In this document: in pieces, positions 33,190 to 43,231 of the stretch
How the letters are laid out: each line of letters opens with the position of its first letter
How positions within the stretch are numbered: position 1 is the first letter of the stretch
Assembly: GCA_030435675.1 (NCBI GenBank)
Contig: CM059622.1
Location: forward strand, 15,686,001 to 15,750,000
Length of the DNA stretch: 64,000 nucleotides
Direction: 5' to 3'
Origin: Steinernema hermaphroditum
Taxonomy: Eukaryota > Nematoda > Chromadorea > Rhabditida > Steinernematidae
Translations under genes and position numbers: made by a program
Notes under the pieces: generated by a model
What the model was told of the DNA's origin: nothing
Database searches by the model: none
Seen by the model: only the letters and a program-made list of their open reading frames with translations

Positions 33190-34981
33190 CTACACATATC
33201 CATTGCATCGATTGACGAATCGACTTGGCAATGTGCTGTTTCCCTCATTCCTCTCCCTTCTCACGATGTTCGCACAGTTCTCGGCGCAGGCAAAGTCGCT
33301 TGAGTGGATCTCCTTGCGCCATTCTTTCCCGTAATTTACCTAAAATTACTCCTATAACTAAACGCTGCTTGAAATGTTCCCACCTTCAAATGTTCTTCTA
33401 CATTACACGGCACATAAACCAACGTTCCAAGAAGGTCTCCAACGCAGAATTCAGCTATGGGGGGATACCACCAGACCACCCGCGATTTGCCCTTCGAACC
33501 ACATATCCATCCTGTTGTGTCGTTCCGGTAGAAGTAGAAGATGTCCAGTTTTGTCTCTTCCAGGCATGCCTTCATTTGGAAGCAGTTAGAAGGCTACAGA
33601 TGTTGTGTTCAGTGCATCAGAAGACGAAAGAGAGAACCTCAGAATAGACGTAGTGAAAACCGATTTCCGATGACATCTCGAGGGCTTGGATTAGGTTGGG
33701 TGAATGTTCCTCGACATTTATGGTGAAGTCCCAGTCGTGGGTATGTGGAATCACCGAACACTCTCTGTACCAACCTAAGGAGAAACAATAAGAAGGGATT
33801 AAGATGCGTTTCGAGTCCGGATCAGCGACTCGGACTCGATTCTGATCACTGATTGAAATGATATCAAGAGTTATGGGTCCATTAGGTTATCCGTTACCTT
33901 TGGATTGCAATAATAAAACGTTTTAGAGGCTGTAAAACGAAGAAAACATAAAATTTATACTCAGAGGAAGAAGAGAAGCAAAATTAAAAACTGACGCTGC
34001 CACCGGCCTTCGAACCTACTTCCAAAGTTTCGTAAGCCAGTAGCCTTACCGCTTGACCACACAGACAACTCGTCGCTACGGGGGTAAAATCAATATAACC
34101 GTGCTGCGTGTTTACAAAACTGCATTTTATACAATGCCAAGTGCCCAAGGCCCGTTAATATATTGCAGGCTTAATACATAGTCTACAAAATTTCCGTCAA
34201 ATCGACTGGGGGCACCTTTAAATGTTCCCTTTGAGATCAAATCACGAGAAGACAATGCCCCTTTAGATAAATTCTAACCTAAAAGCGATCCGCTGCTGAG
34301 CGTCAATGTTACACCATATCCAGCCGCCAAGGAGCGAAGTTTGGAAACTTCCAACGCAACTGCCTGGAAGTCTTCATGGGATGTCCGGTTCATGTCAAGA
34401 TTCAGGCATTCGACGAACTTAGATCGCTTCCAGCTCCACAGAAAGCGGTCAACGTTTTCAGGGACGAAGAAGCTGTGGCCATCCAAGTCAAAAGGAACCA
34501 CTCTGAATCTGAAAACAAGTCAATCGTTCAAATTTACGCAACGTCCATGGTCTACTTTTCTACAGCTCTGACTTCATTCCCATATTCGATCGTGAAATAG
34601 TCCTTTCGATCGTCGTCGAAAGCCATGTATACGCGCACGTTTTCTGATTCGTTTCTGTCGGAACCAAAGCTAATAAAGTGAACCGGCCTATCGGGGAAGC
34701 GGCATGCAAGACAGGAGAGGACGTCGTGGTCAATCAAAATAAGGCTGCAATTAGGGGAAAACATGGAGTTTTGAGATCTTTTGTAACAAGGCCACGCACC
34801 CATCAGCATCGCTAGCTGAAAGTCCCGCAGATGACGTCGAAGAAGACTCAGAATAGCGAGTCGCCGAACAGATAAAACGAAGAATCCAGAGGTAGCCCAA
34901 GCAGAGCAGCGCTATGAAAATGACGACTTGAAGAAAGGCGTTTATTCCGTGGCGTTTAAGTGTACGCTGCGGGTACTCCAT
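33190..34981 (-). CDS. Fukutin/LicD-like type II Golgi protein
   Basis: Six minus-strand exons close perfectly in phase: 34981-34800, 34744-34556, 34508-34279, 33774-33638, 33593-33384 and 33339-33190, giving 365 residues. The ATG is three bases after TTTTCAG. Residues 1-15 are basic, and residues 16-36 form a membrane anchor (LQVVIFIALLCLGYLWILRF), so a type II Golgi topology is expected. The central part carries the nucleotidyltransferase-like signature of the fukutin/LicD family: LSSGSLLG|WYRECSVIPHT, then HDWDFTI with the DxD metal-binding pair. Later come FYFYR, GDLLGTLVYVPCN and YGKEWRKE near the end. Known family role: transfer of phosphorylated sugar-alcohol groups, such as ribitol phosphate on dystroglycan in vertebrates; the worm substrate is unknown. 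Intron 3 is 504 nt and contains a tRNA-like remnant; the others are 44-55 nt. It diverges from the GT43 gene at 35653. Confidence 0.85.
33996..34079 (-). pseudogene. tRNA-like remnant inside intron 3 of the fukutin-like gene
   Basis: Minus strand: a GTTGTCT start that can pair with GGCAGC at the end, an A-box-like TGGTCAAGCGGTAAGGC, a B-box-like AGGTTCGAAGGCC and a TTTTT run downstream. The anticodon stem does not pair. It shares the head TGTCTGTGTGGT with the remnant at 46186-46257. Confidence 0.45.
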
Positions 34982-35652
34982 TATCTGAAAAGGCGTTGGA
35001 GGATGAGCGCCAAGATTCACCGGATTCAGTTCCAGAAGGACCACATTTTCATAGCGATCAGTTAACGAACAAACCGAACGTCCACTGCATAGTCATGCCA
35101 TGATATCCGCCTGTTATAATAAGGGAAATGCTTCCTCATTCGGGATGGGAGGAACCTGTTGTTACAACTATCAAAACAGTGATTAAACACAGTAAACGCG
35201 CATGTTGTTGAATTCATCGAATGATCTCTAAACAAATGGCATCGCCGCCCCCGACTTGGAAACCGTGTGCTGCGCTGGCGAGAAAGAAACGGTGACATTT
35301 CAGCGAAATGAGCGAGAGCGAGATAAACCGAAATTCTAAACGGATAGCTTTTTGCTGGTGGCATTTTTTGGCACATTCAATGCAGAATTTACTGGCGAAC
35401 ATCTCTGCTAACGTTGATTTTTATTCACTTGATCGACAGGATAATGAGTGATCTTGAAATGATATGAAGCGATCTGTGCACTCAAAGATTTGTGCCGCTA
35501 AACAGAAAAAGAAAGAAATAGCGCGCTGCGCCAGGTTGATCGCCACGGGACCCACTTTTCGGCTCGAACTGTCGATTTCCTGTCTCTTTCATTCGATAGA
35601 CGGTCTATTGTGGAGCAGTCTGTTTGGATGCTCACTGTAGATTCTATGTTCA
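34982..35652. promoter_or_regulatory. Shared divergent intergenic region of two glycosylation genes
   Basis: 671 bases separate the start codons of the fukutin-like gene (minus) and the GT43 gene (plus), so both promoters must lie here or be shared. I see no TATA box or obvious paired element. Confidence 0.5.
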
Positions 35653-36960
35653 ATGTACGTGGTCGGAATTCGCTCTCTGGGAGGAAAGTTTCCAATCGCC
35701 GGTTTCAAAGCGATTTGGGGGACGTTTTTCAATTGGAAAATAATCCCCATCGTGTTTTTCTTCTCCTACTTGCTTCTACTATTTCGGTCGACTTTGGAAG
35801 AACAGGAAGAAAAAAAGGAGTCGTTGAAAGTTCATGTGGCCAGGCTGAAACATATGAAGAATGTGTTGCAGGAGGAGGTCAGGCGTCTCGAGCGTGAAGC
35901 GCGGCGGTTAAACGAAACATTGAGGCCTGAGATATTGTAAGTTCACTTTTCTGTTTTGTTTATTGCGGTGAGTGTGGTTAATATGGCGCTATACTTATTA
36001 GCAGTAGTTACCTGCAGTTTACGCGTATTTTATAACTCTAATCTTTTACAATTGTAGGTTTAATCATGGGCAGCCAATCCTGAATGAATCCGACGATGTT
36101 CCGCCAATTTTCTTCATCACGCCGACACGTTACCATCCCGCTCAGAAGGCCGACTTAACACGTCTCGCGCAAACGCTGAAAGTTGTACCAAATCTCATTT
36201 GGATTGTTGTTGAAGATGGCGATCGGGAATCTGTGCGATTTGCTGCGTTCATTCAGTCCTTTGGCCTTCAATATATTCACCTCCATGCTCGAACTCCGAC
36301 GAATGTAAAAACAAAAAACGCTGGTTGGAAGGGTCACAGAGGTGTGGTGCAAAGGAATCAAGCACTTTTTTGGATCCGAACGCACTTCGCTTCTACAACA
36401 AGAGGTGTCGTCTACTTCGGCGACGACGACAACACGTACGACTGGCGTTTGTTCCGTGAGATGCGCACCATTGAGAAGGTTGGCGTTTGGCCTGTCGGCA
36501 TTGTTGGAATGAAGCTAGTGGAGACGCCCGTAGTGAACGAAAACGGTTTGTGATTTTTGTTGTATAAGAATTTGTCTCATCTTTCTCAGCTTTAGGAACT
36601 ATAATTGCATTCCATGCGTGGAATCCGCGCCGATCGTTTCCTGTGGATATGGCTGCATTTGCCATCAATATATCATTGCTGCACTCATATCCTGCAGCTA
36701 AGTTCTCATTTGACGTGAGTGCTGGATATCAGGTAACACGGATCCAGTGCATTTTTTCTTGCATACTCTCTTTGCAGGAATCAGAATTCCTTGTTAAATT
36801 GAATCTAACACGACAAGATCTTGAGCCGAAAGCTGCGAACTGCAGTGAAGTATATGTCTGGCACACGAAGACACAGAAGCCCAGTCTACATGCTTCCGAA
36901 CGTCGCAAATTCGAGCTCCAAGAGGATTTGAGTGAAATAGAGGGTCGCTCTGTTCTTTAG
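35653..36960 (+). CDS. GT43 beta-1,3-glucuronosyltransferase (GLCT/SQV-8-like)
   Basis: Exons 35653-35936, 36058-36545, 36590-36732 and 36778-36960 give 365 residues, all phases closing. The ATG follows an ACTGTAG acceptor by 12 bases. Residues 30-46 form the type II Golgi anchor (IPIVFFFSYLLLLF), followed by a charged coiled-coil stem (LEEQEEKKES to ARRLNET). The catalytic domain shows the family's order: FFITPTRYHPAQKADLTR, LIWIVVEDGD, AGWKGHRGVVQRNQAL, YFGDDDNTYDWRLF with the DDD UDP-sugar/metal motif, IIAFHAWNPRR, FDVSAGYQES with the catalytic Glu in QES, and the final LEPKAANCSEVYVWHTKT. Known role: transfer of glucuronic acid from UDP-GlcA to galactose, for example in the proteoglycan linker. 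All key motifs are present, so it should be active. Neighbours are the divergent fukutin-like gene and a C1GALT-like remnant downstream. Confidence 0.92.
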
Positions 36961-37542
36961 GGAGCGTCCCTTTGACGTACGGTGTTTGATGTGTTCTCTG
37001 TGTTGAGGTATGCTACAAGAGCTGTACCGACGATGGCTGTTAAAACTTCATCCCGTTGCTCGTGAAGCAGCTTCATAAATAGAGGTTTTTTTTATAGAGA
37101 CGATAAATTGTTGTGTTCTGAATGGGGTAAAGAAGTTAAAGAAGAGGAGAAACAATCGTGGAGGAAATCAGACATGCTGTAAGCTCTAAATTGCTTTGCT
37201 TCCCAGCGCCTTTACCTCTCCCTCCCCAGTGAACATAATCTATTCTTTGTTGCTCTGTCTGTGTGGATTTGCAGAAGATGGTGTTCACAGTTGCTGAGTA
37301 CATGTGCTGTGACTGTATCCAGCGGTGGCGACTGTAGACTCGGAGAGACGCCATTTTTCCATTCATTATGAAGGTGGCATTTAGCGAGCGGTTGGTCCGT
37401 GTGGCTTTGTGAGTCCTTGTTTTCGTGCTTGAGTCTTTTATGATTTATCACATACTGTATTTGCTGTCCGCTTACAACAAATACGTTTGTGTTATACACC
37501 ACTGCTGCACGGTTTTTCAGGTTTCTTCTCAGAGTCTCAACG
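36961..37542. other. Intergenic, 3' UTR and upstream region
   Basis: No gene seen. It ends with a GGTTTTTCAG acceptor at 37511-37520 that precedes the C1GALT-like remnant. Confidence 0.45.
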
Positions 37543-38203
37543 ATGACTCCATTTCGACATCGCCACCACCAAGTTGTTAACGTTTTTTTCGCATTCTTGG
37601 GTGGTATGGCCTTCGCATTCCTATTCTTTGGGATCTTTAATGCTGGAGGAGAGCAGAAGAAGATGGACCATATGGAAGAAGAAGACAAGGAGCTGTTGTA
37701 CGAAATGCGCAGCGGCGTTCGTGTTCTGTGCTGGATTAGGGAAACGTGGGAGTAGAAGCGGGCGATTCTAGGGATTACCGAGTTAGTTAACAGTGAAGAA
37801 ACTTCGAGTGATCCTTTGCTTCAGGGTCGTCACAGAATGTTGCCTTTTAATCCAATGACACATCTGGACCGAAACGCATCAATCCCTAAGTGGTGGGAAG
37901 AGTACACTGCTCATCCATATGACGGAGTAGGATCGCTCGTTACGCAGCCGGCGTTAAAGTACTTTGTTTATTTAGGGCCAACAGTGTTGCAGTAACTACA
38001 TGGTTTCATTCCATTACATCAATAGGGGACTTATGTATGCAATCGACTACCTGATCTACGGTGTAAAGCTGTTCGGCTCGCACCATGAACATCTCGAAAA
38101 ATACGGCATGAAGAATTCGCCTCTCTTTACTAATGCCAAGGCATTTTCTCGCTCATACTCAGGATCGGGAAATCGACGGAATAAAACGACTCAACTACTT
38201 TAA
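37543..38203 (+). pseudogene. Core-1 galactosyltransferase (C1GALT/T-synthase)-like remnant, catalytic core missing
   Basis: The 5' part encodes a type II anchor (NVFFAFLGGMAFAFLFFGIF), a short stem (EEEDKELLYEMRSG) and VRVLCWI plus RETW, the opening of the GT31 C1GALT domain. An in-frame TAG follows at 37753-37755. The same frame then runs open for 23 codons into GRHRMLPF and the exon 37825-37926. A 49-nt GT-AG intron leads to 37976-38203, starting GQQCCSNYMVSFHYI, the conserved C-terminal CCS..VSFHY block of C1GALT. The region between RETW and GRHRM, which normally holds the DDD metal motif and about 200 residues of active site, is absent. It therefore cannot be a working galactosyltransferase. 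It could still encode a short membrane protein of 70 residues. Splice sites and the 3' frame are well kept, suggesting recent decay. Confidence 0.7.
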
Positions 38204-38599
38204 TACCGAATTTCATGATTACTCCTCATTGTATAAAATAATAAGCAATTAAGCGGTTTCATTTGCAGATCCGCTCGTCATTGACAATTGACCTGTGAAG
38301 GCGCGTTACGCAATAGGAGCGACATTTTTCTGCATTTTAGCTTTTCAGGATCTACAAAGTGGGAACACCAGAAAACTTTTGAAGCTCCGTTCGTCTGTTC
38401 GTTTCGGGATAATGATTGCGTCAAGATGAGATCCTACTTGCCGAATGGGAAAGTGATCATCAGATCGTTTTTGTTATTGTGATTCAGAAGCACTGGATTG
38501 AACTACTTGCTATTTATTCAAAACCCATCAAAACATCATCCTGGATATAGTGAAATTTCTTGAAGACAGGTCCACCGGAACTTGTATCAGCCACGTGAG

Positions 38600-39071
38600 C
38601 TACGCACGGACATAAATGCTCTCACCGGGTGCCTGAGTACCGCTGGGCTGAGGGTGGACGGGTTGAGGTGTGGGCTTGTTGTTGCGCTTCGGGCTCGGCC
38701 CTCGGGTACCAAGGGGAAGGGGGTGCCAATTCCCATACACGCGGGTGGTGAAGCCACCCATGTCCACGGCGTTGAGACGAAACAGCAGTGACAACTCGTA
38801 GAGCGCTTCAACAGCCTGAAAGAAGAACGATGATGTTGCAAAGCGACATGACTTCCAAACGAACCCTGATAACTCGAAGGTCGTCGACGACTTTGAGCCC
38901 TACGATATTGTCCCACGCGGTTCCTATCGCGCGTTCCATATCACGAGTGAGCGCATCGAGTCGCCCGACCTTCCAAGTTTCGCTTTCCCTATCAGGAGCC
39001 TCGTCGGTCGTGGTTTCGGCGGTGGAGAGTGCCACAAGGGCGCAGAGGAGGAGTGCGATGGAACGGCGCAT
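38600..39071 (-). CDS. Small secreted protein, left member of a divergent pair
   Basis: Two minus-strand exons, 39071-38865 and 38815-38600, joined by a 49-nt intron, give 140 residues. The signal peptide MRRSIALLLCALVALS is almost identical to that of the right-hand gene, and the intron falls at the matching position (..IR|AVEAL against ..FS|AIEYI). The mature part is charged (RLDALTRDMERAIG), with a Pro-rich C-terminal third (NNKPTPQPVHPQP). No Cys in the mature part and no family recognised. A TATA element (39108-39114, minus strand) lies about 40 bases before the ATG. The conserved intron position and signal peptide argue strongly for duplicated, expressed genes. Confidence 0.75.
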
Positions 39072-39384
39072 CTTGCTTTCCCGACTGCTTTCTGCGATGC
39101 GGGGACCTTATATAGGCTTCGGAAGACAGACCAGACTGCCTGTCTTCATTTCTGCGATAGCCACCTAATAATAGTCGACAGTCTGGAATCCAGAAAATCC
39201 AAAGTCGACAGTCTGCAATACAGACAGTCGACTATTATTAGGTGGCTGTCGCAGAAATGAAGACAGGCAGTCTGACCTGTCTCACGAAGCCTATATAAGG
39301 TCCCAGTATCGTAGAAAGCAGTCGGGAAAGCAAGATGCGCCGTTCCATCGCACTCCTCCTCTGTGCCCTCGTGGTACTCTCCGC
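39022..39384. repeat. Large near-perfect palindrome spanning both signal-peptide exons and promoters
   Basis: Centred near 39203. The arms of about 175 bases contain, in order from the centre, GTCGACTATTATTAGGTGG, CGCAGAAATGAAGACAGGC, GAAGCCTATATAAGG, GCAGTCGGGAAAGCAAGATG and the first 50 coding bases of each gene. Only scattered mismatches between arms. Confidence 0.9.
39072..39334. promoter_or_regulatory. Bidirectional TATA promoter of the secreted-protein pair
   Basis: TATATAA occurs on the plus strand at 39292-39298 and on the minus strand at 39114-39108, each about 40 bases from its ATG. The centre holds repeated GTCGACAGTCTG words, candidate binding sites. Confidence 0.75.
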
Positions 39385-39887
39385 CGCCGGATCCAACCGG
39401 AAAAAGCTGTCCCCTGCCGAACTAGTCGCGGAAAACGCTGCCAAAAAAGTCGCGAAAGCCGAAAGAGATGCGCTAATCCAGTATACGCTGAAGTTGCTTA
39501 CGGATGCGCGACGATTCATGGCGGAAGCGCAGAACATCATGCTGAACGACGTCACTGTCGACACCGTCGGCATGAAGAAGATCTTTTCGGTTCGTTTAGC
39601 TGCAGACTCCCGCCTCTAATCGCATCTCTTTTCAGGCAATCGAATATATCACGCGCACAAGCGGGACGCTGATGAAAGCCACCTATAAGCTCACCGATCT
39701 GGACCTTTATCATGAAATTGAACCCAAGATCCCAAGGTCGATGTATGGCTATATGACTCGCCGCGATGAAAAACGCGATCGCATCTACAACCGCAACCGC
39801 AACCGTGGCCGCACACAAACGAAGGGTCCGACTACCACTACCACTACCACACCTCCCAGAGTCTGGGATGAGGCGACGTTTTACTAG
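39335..39887 (+). CDS. Small secreted protein, right member of a divergent pair
   Basis: Exons 39335-39589 and 39636-39887 (46-nt intron) encode 168 residues. MRRSIALLLCALVVLSAAG is a clear signal peptide. The next 65 residues are helical and Ala/Lys-rich (AELVAENAAKKVAKAERDAL, ARRFMAEAQNIML). After the splice come AIEYITRTSGTLMKATYKL, an Asn-Arg repeat (YNRNRNRNRG-like), a Thr run and a WDEATFY end. No family recognised. It shares its signal peptide, promoter arm and intron position with the left gene, but the mature sequences have diverged strongly, which suggests fast evolution of the secreted part. Confidence 0.75.
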
Positions 39888-39962
39888 AAGATGATTTCTT
39901 TTGCGTAGCCGGCTCTTGTGAGTATAGTTCTTGCATGATTATATTCGAAGTATTCATGTCGC

Positions 39963-40145
39963 ATGGCTGATAAAGTTCTTTTCTGTAATCACGGAGATTT
40001 AAGGCTTATTCTTCTGTTGGCTGTCCACCTGTGTGGACTCGAAAAGCGTGGACGGCGCATGTTTCGCGCTAGTGCTTTCCAATGTGAGCACTCATGCTGC
40101 CGGACAGCAGCGCTTGTTTGTCGTCAGGAAGGTTCGGAATGCTGA
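39963..40145 (+). CDS. Possible small Cys-rich peptide, 60 residues
   Basis: A short frame with a true ATG, a hydrophobic stretch (LRLILLLAVHLCG), a KRGRR cleavage-like site and a Cys-rich end (QCEHSCCRTAALVC, ending SEC). The layout recalls an insulin-like or toxin-like peptide, but the Cys spacing does not match the insulin A chain (CC-x6-C instead of CC-x3-C). No splice or homology support. Confidence 0.22.
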   Translation: MADKVLFCNHGDLRLILLLAVHLCGLEKRGRRMFRASAFQCEHSCCRTAALVCRQEGSEC

Positions 40146-41400
40146 TCATTTAAAGCTGTTGACGTGAGGAGCATGTGTGTAAGCATTTCGGGAAGCGTTT
40201 TTGGAACGGAGTACAAGAAACGAACGGCAGCAAGACGGCCATATTGGCCAATACTTTGTTTTTTCGTTTTCAATGTACTGATTCAGAGTTATGGGTCCCG
40301 CAACGAGATGATTGAAGGCCATTTTCGTGATCAGTAAAACAGAGTATAGTACCTTGTCGATCACTCGTCAGGGCGATCGCTTCAGGAACCAGCAGTTCCG
40401 ATCGCTCTTCGATTCTGGATCAATCATTTTCATAGGACTCACCGGAAAAATGGTGTGCATTTTAATTTTTCCTTTCATCTAACTCCATTTATCATCGAAA
40501 TCTGGCGGAAGAACACAATACATGAATTGAAGACAGGTCTTCTGTCCGATATAACAGAAGTGTTTTCTCTTTCGCAGATTTCGTGCAATTACGCTGTTCC
40601 AAAAAGGTACCGTAACACGATTTGCTGGTTGAACACCGCGCTCTATGCCAATTTCACAATTTAGCGATAAAAATGGCGATATCTGTGGTGGGTCTCGCCA
40701 CGATGGGCTTGCCGTGTCAGCTGCGGATACAATCACTAAAGAACTCTCCAAAAACTGTGAAATTTGCATGGACTGTGGCTTTTGACCGGTGAACTTCGTG
40801 TAGATAGCTTTGTGAAGCCACAAAGACGCCAACATGCTCTTCAGTTAGTCCAAAGGCGTTTTGTAAAGGACCTTATTGGGATTCGCATCTTGTCTACGTC
40901 TTGGAATATATCAACCACATTAAAAACCACGAACCATTGCGGGCCATCGCGAAAGGGCGAATACAGTGCACACCATGCATTACAGTAACCACCCAGTGAG
41001 CGCCTCTTCGCATCTCGCTAAGTGAATTAATATCCGCACACCTTTTTAGTATACATTTGATGAAGCGTAGAATGAGGGAAAGGAACGCACCACTTACACC
41101 GATCGGCCACGCGCTCATTATTATTCTCGAAGACGGTATAGGCGCGCCTCGTCTCCCACGGCATAAACTTTGTTGATCGTAGACGTGCACTTTTCGATGG
41201 TGGCCCTTGCGCTTTCACTTTTAAGTGTACATGCTTTTTAAAGTGGAAGATGTTGCAATTTTGCCAATATTTATTGGACCTGTTGACTTAAACAAGCACA
41301 TAGTCATATTGATCTATGAGAGTGCTATGGTAAAAACTGGGACCGATATCCATTTCAGTATTTATCCTCATTTTCATCTCGTTTCGAACCGTGACACGAT
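40146..41400. other. Intergenic, no supported gene
   Basis: Only unsupported frames. A GTTTCGAACCGTGACACG word at 41384-41401 precedes the foldback element and resembles GTTTCGAACTGTCCTGC after it. Confidence 0.45.
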
Positions 41401-41402
41401 TT

Positions 41403-42007
41403 TAGCGCGCGAAACCACTTAGCGCGCAAAACCACTTAGCGCGCAAAACCACTTGGCGCGCAAAACCACTTAGCGCGCAGTCCACTTAACGCGCAATCAA
41501 CTTAGCGCGCAATCAACATAGCGCGCAATCAACTTAGCGCGCAATTGCGCGATGTCAACTTAGCGCGCAAAACCACTTGGCGCGCAGAACCACATAGCGC
41601 GCAAAACCACTTGCTTCGCCCCCGCCGAATGGAATCTTCACACACGTGTCCTGGAAGGTGGAGCGCGAACTAACAATAGTGTCGAAGCTTGGCACGGAGT
41701 TGTCAATCGTTCGGTAGCCGGTATGTATCTATTTATGTGCGAAAATTTATTTTTTTTTCTCTCCACAGTTCTGCGCGCCAAGTGGTTTTGCGCGCTATGT
41801 GGTTCTGCGCGCTATGTGGTTCTGCGCGCCAAGTGGTTTTGCGCGCTAAGTTGACATCGCGCAATTGCGCGCTAAGTTGATTGCGCGCTATGTTGATTGC
41901 GCGCTAAGTTGATTGCGCGTTAAGTGGACTGCGCGCTAAGTGGTTCTGCGCCCTAAGTGGTTTTGCGCGCCAAGTGGTTTTGCGCGCTAAGTGGTTTCGC
42001 GCGCTAA
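41403..42007. mobile_element. Foldback element with GCGCGC-based repeats
   Basis: Two arms, 41403-41610 and about 41771-42007, are inverted complements of each other. Each is built from about 12 units of a 16-18 base motif (TTAGCGCGCAAAACCAC and variants with CAATCAAC or CAGTCCAC). The order of unit variants in one arm mirrors the other. The 160-base centre has no coding capacity and contains CCCCCGCCGAATGG. No transposase. Size, symmetry and subterminal repeats fit a non-autonomous foldback or MITE-like transposon. Obvious target-site duplications were not found. Confidence 0.75.
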
Positions 42008-42087
42008 AAACATGGAGCCGTTTCGAACTGTCCTGCAGTCGTACAATCTGACAACCCACCAACTACGACAACACAGACTTCAATAGC

Positions 42088-43231
42088 ATGAAGCAGGAGA
42101 CATCCCCAGGCACTCTATCGGTTTCCCGTGACAGGTAATTGTGCCTTCAGTTTGTAAAAATAAAGTGCTCTCCCCTTTTGCTGTTTGTCTATCAAACAAA
42201 CGCTGCTTTTTTCAGAAGAACGTCCCTTCTGTTTCCAGGTAAAGACGTTAATCTTGGAGCAACACATATTGTGTAGTTTAGTTGAAAACGGGTCACTTTT
42301 ATGATACTTGTGTATAGGTGAATCACACAGATTTCACTCAAAGTGTTCACCATTGGCAAGCGATAAGATCAGTCCACTTTGCGGCTAAGATCAGGATTCC
42401 TCATTCGTAGAAAATTAGGGTTTTGGAGTCGAAAAATTTGAATTTGAAATTTGATTTGAACAGATATTATTCCACGACATTTGTGGTCCTTTGGTCAACC
42501 CATACACATTTAGCTCATTTCCCGTCGTGCATACCCAGTCAGCCTTCGAGGGCGTCCACAACCCTCACGTCATCCGGCAGCAAAGAATCGACCTTCTGCA
42601 ACAAGCGCACGTGACGAAGGCAGCTCTAGAGCTTGAGTGTCTCCGGGAATCGCAAAACATAAAGCTTGTGGAAGACGTAAGATAAATTAACGAAAAAAAC
42701 CACAATCTAGATTTTGCAGAGCCTTGACTACATCGAAGAGCTTTTGCGACGTGCTAGGGAACAGCACGCGATCAAGAAGGCGGAACTGCTCCACAAAATG
42801 CATTGCATCCAGCAGATGGTGCTGGATCTCAACAACTTCGGCAAACAGCTGGGCATACCACCTAGTTGTCAGGTGAATCCAGAGCTGGGGACTGTTCTCA
42901 TGAGGTGCGTGAACAAACTTCTAATATCTATCGATAATTAGTGTTTGTGCCTGAAATTCATAATATCAAGAGAGTATAGAGTGGAGACTAACCGCTTTTC
43001 AGTTCTGGGAATCAAAAACCCTCCCCTTCTCGACCACTGGGATTTCCTAACTTGATCACCACTATCCCTCCGGCATCGCCGATTACCGCGACACCCCGAG
43101 ATCCATACCTCATCATGGATCTTCAACCTGGCGAGGCCACCGTCACACCGGAATCTTCAGTGAGCCTCGTTACCACCCAGTCAAAACCGTGCGCACCTCC
43201 TACGAAAGTTAGTGTACTCAACAACGATTAG
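42088..43231 (+). CDS. Coiled-coil protein of unknown function
   Basis: Exons 42088-42134, 42514-42676, 42720-42904 and 43003-43231 are all GT-AG and close in phase, giving 207 residues. Residues 17-130 are helical and strongly coiled-coil-like (VIRQQRIDLLQQAHVTKAAL, LDYIEELLRRAREQHAIKKA, LHKMHCIQQMVLDLN). The C-terminal 75 residues are Pro/Ser/Thr-rich (PSPSRPLGFPNLITTIPPAS) and end PTKVSVLNND. No domain is recognised; a scaffold or adaptor role would be a guess. The start at 42088 is the first ATG that keeps phase, and the true start could lie upstream. The foldback element ends only 80 bases before it. The last exon may splice onward (GTTAGT at 43207) into coding-like sequence further right. 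Confidence 0.55.

Noticed and set aside
41403..42007. CRISPR-like array of regularly spaced short repeats
   Set aside because: The repeats abut without unique spacers, are arranged as mirrored arms, and the genome is eukaryotic.
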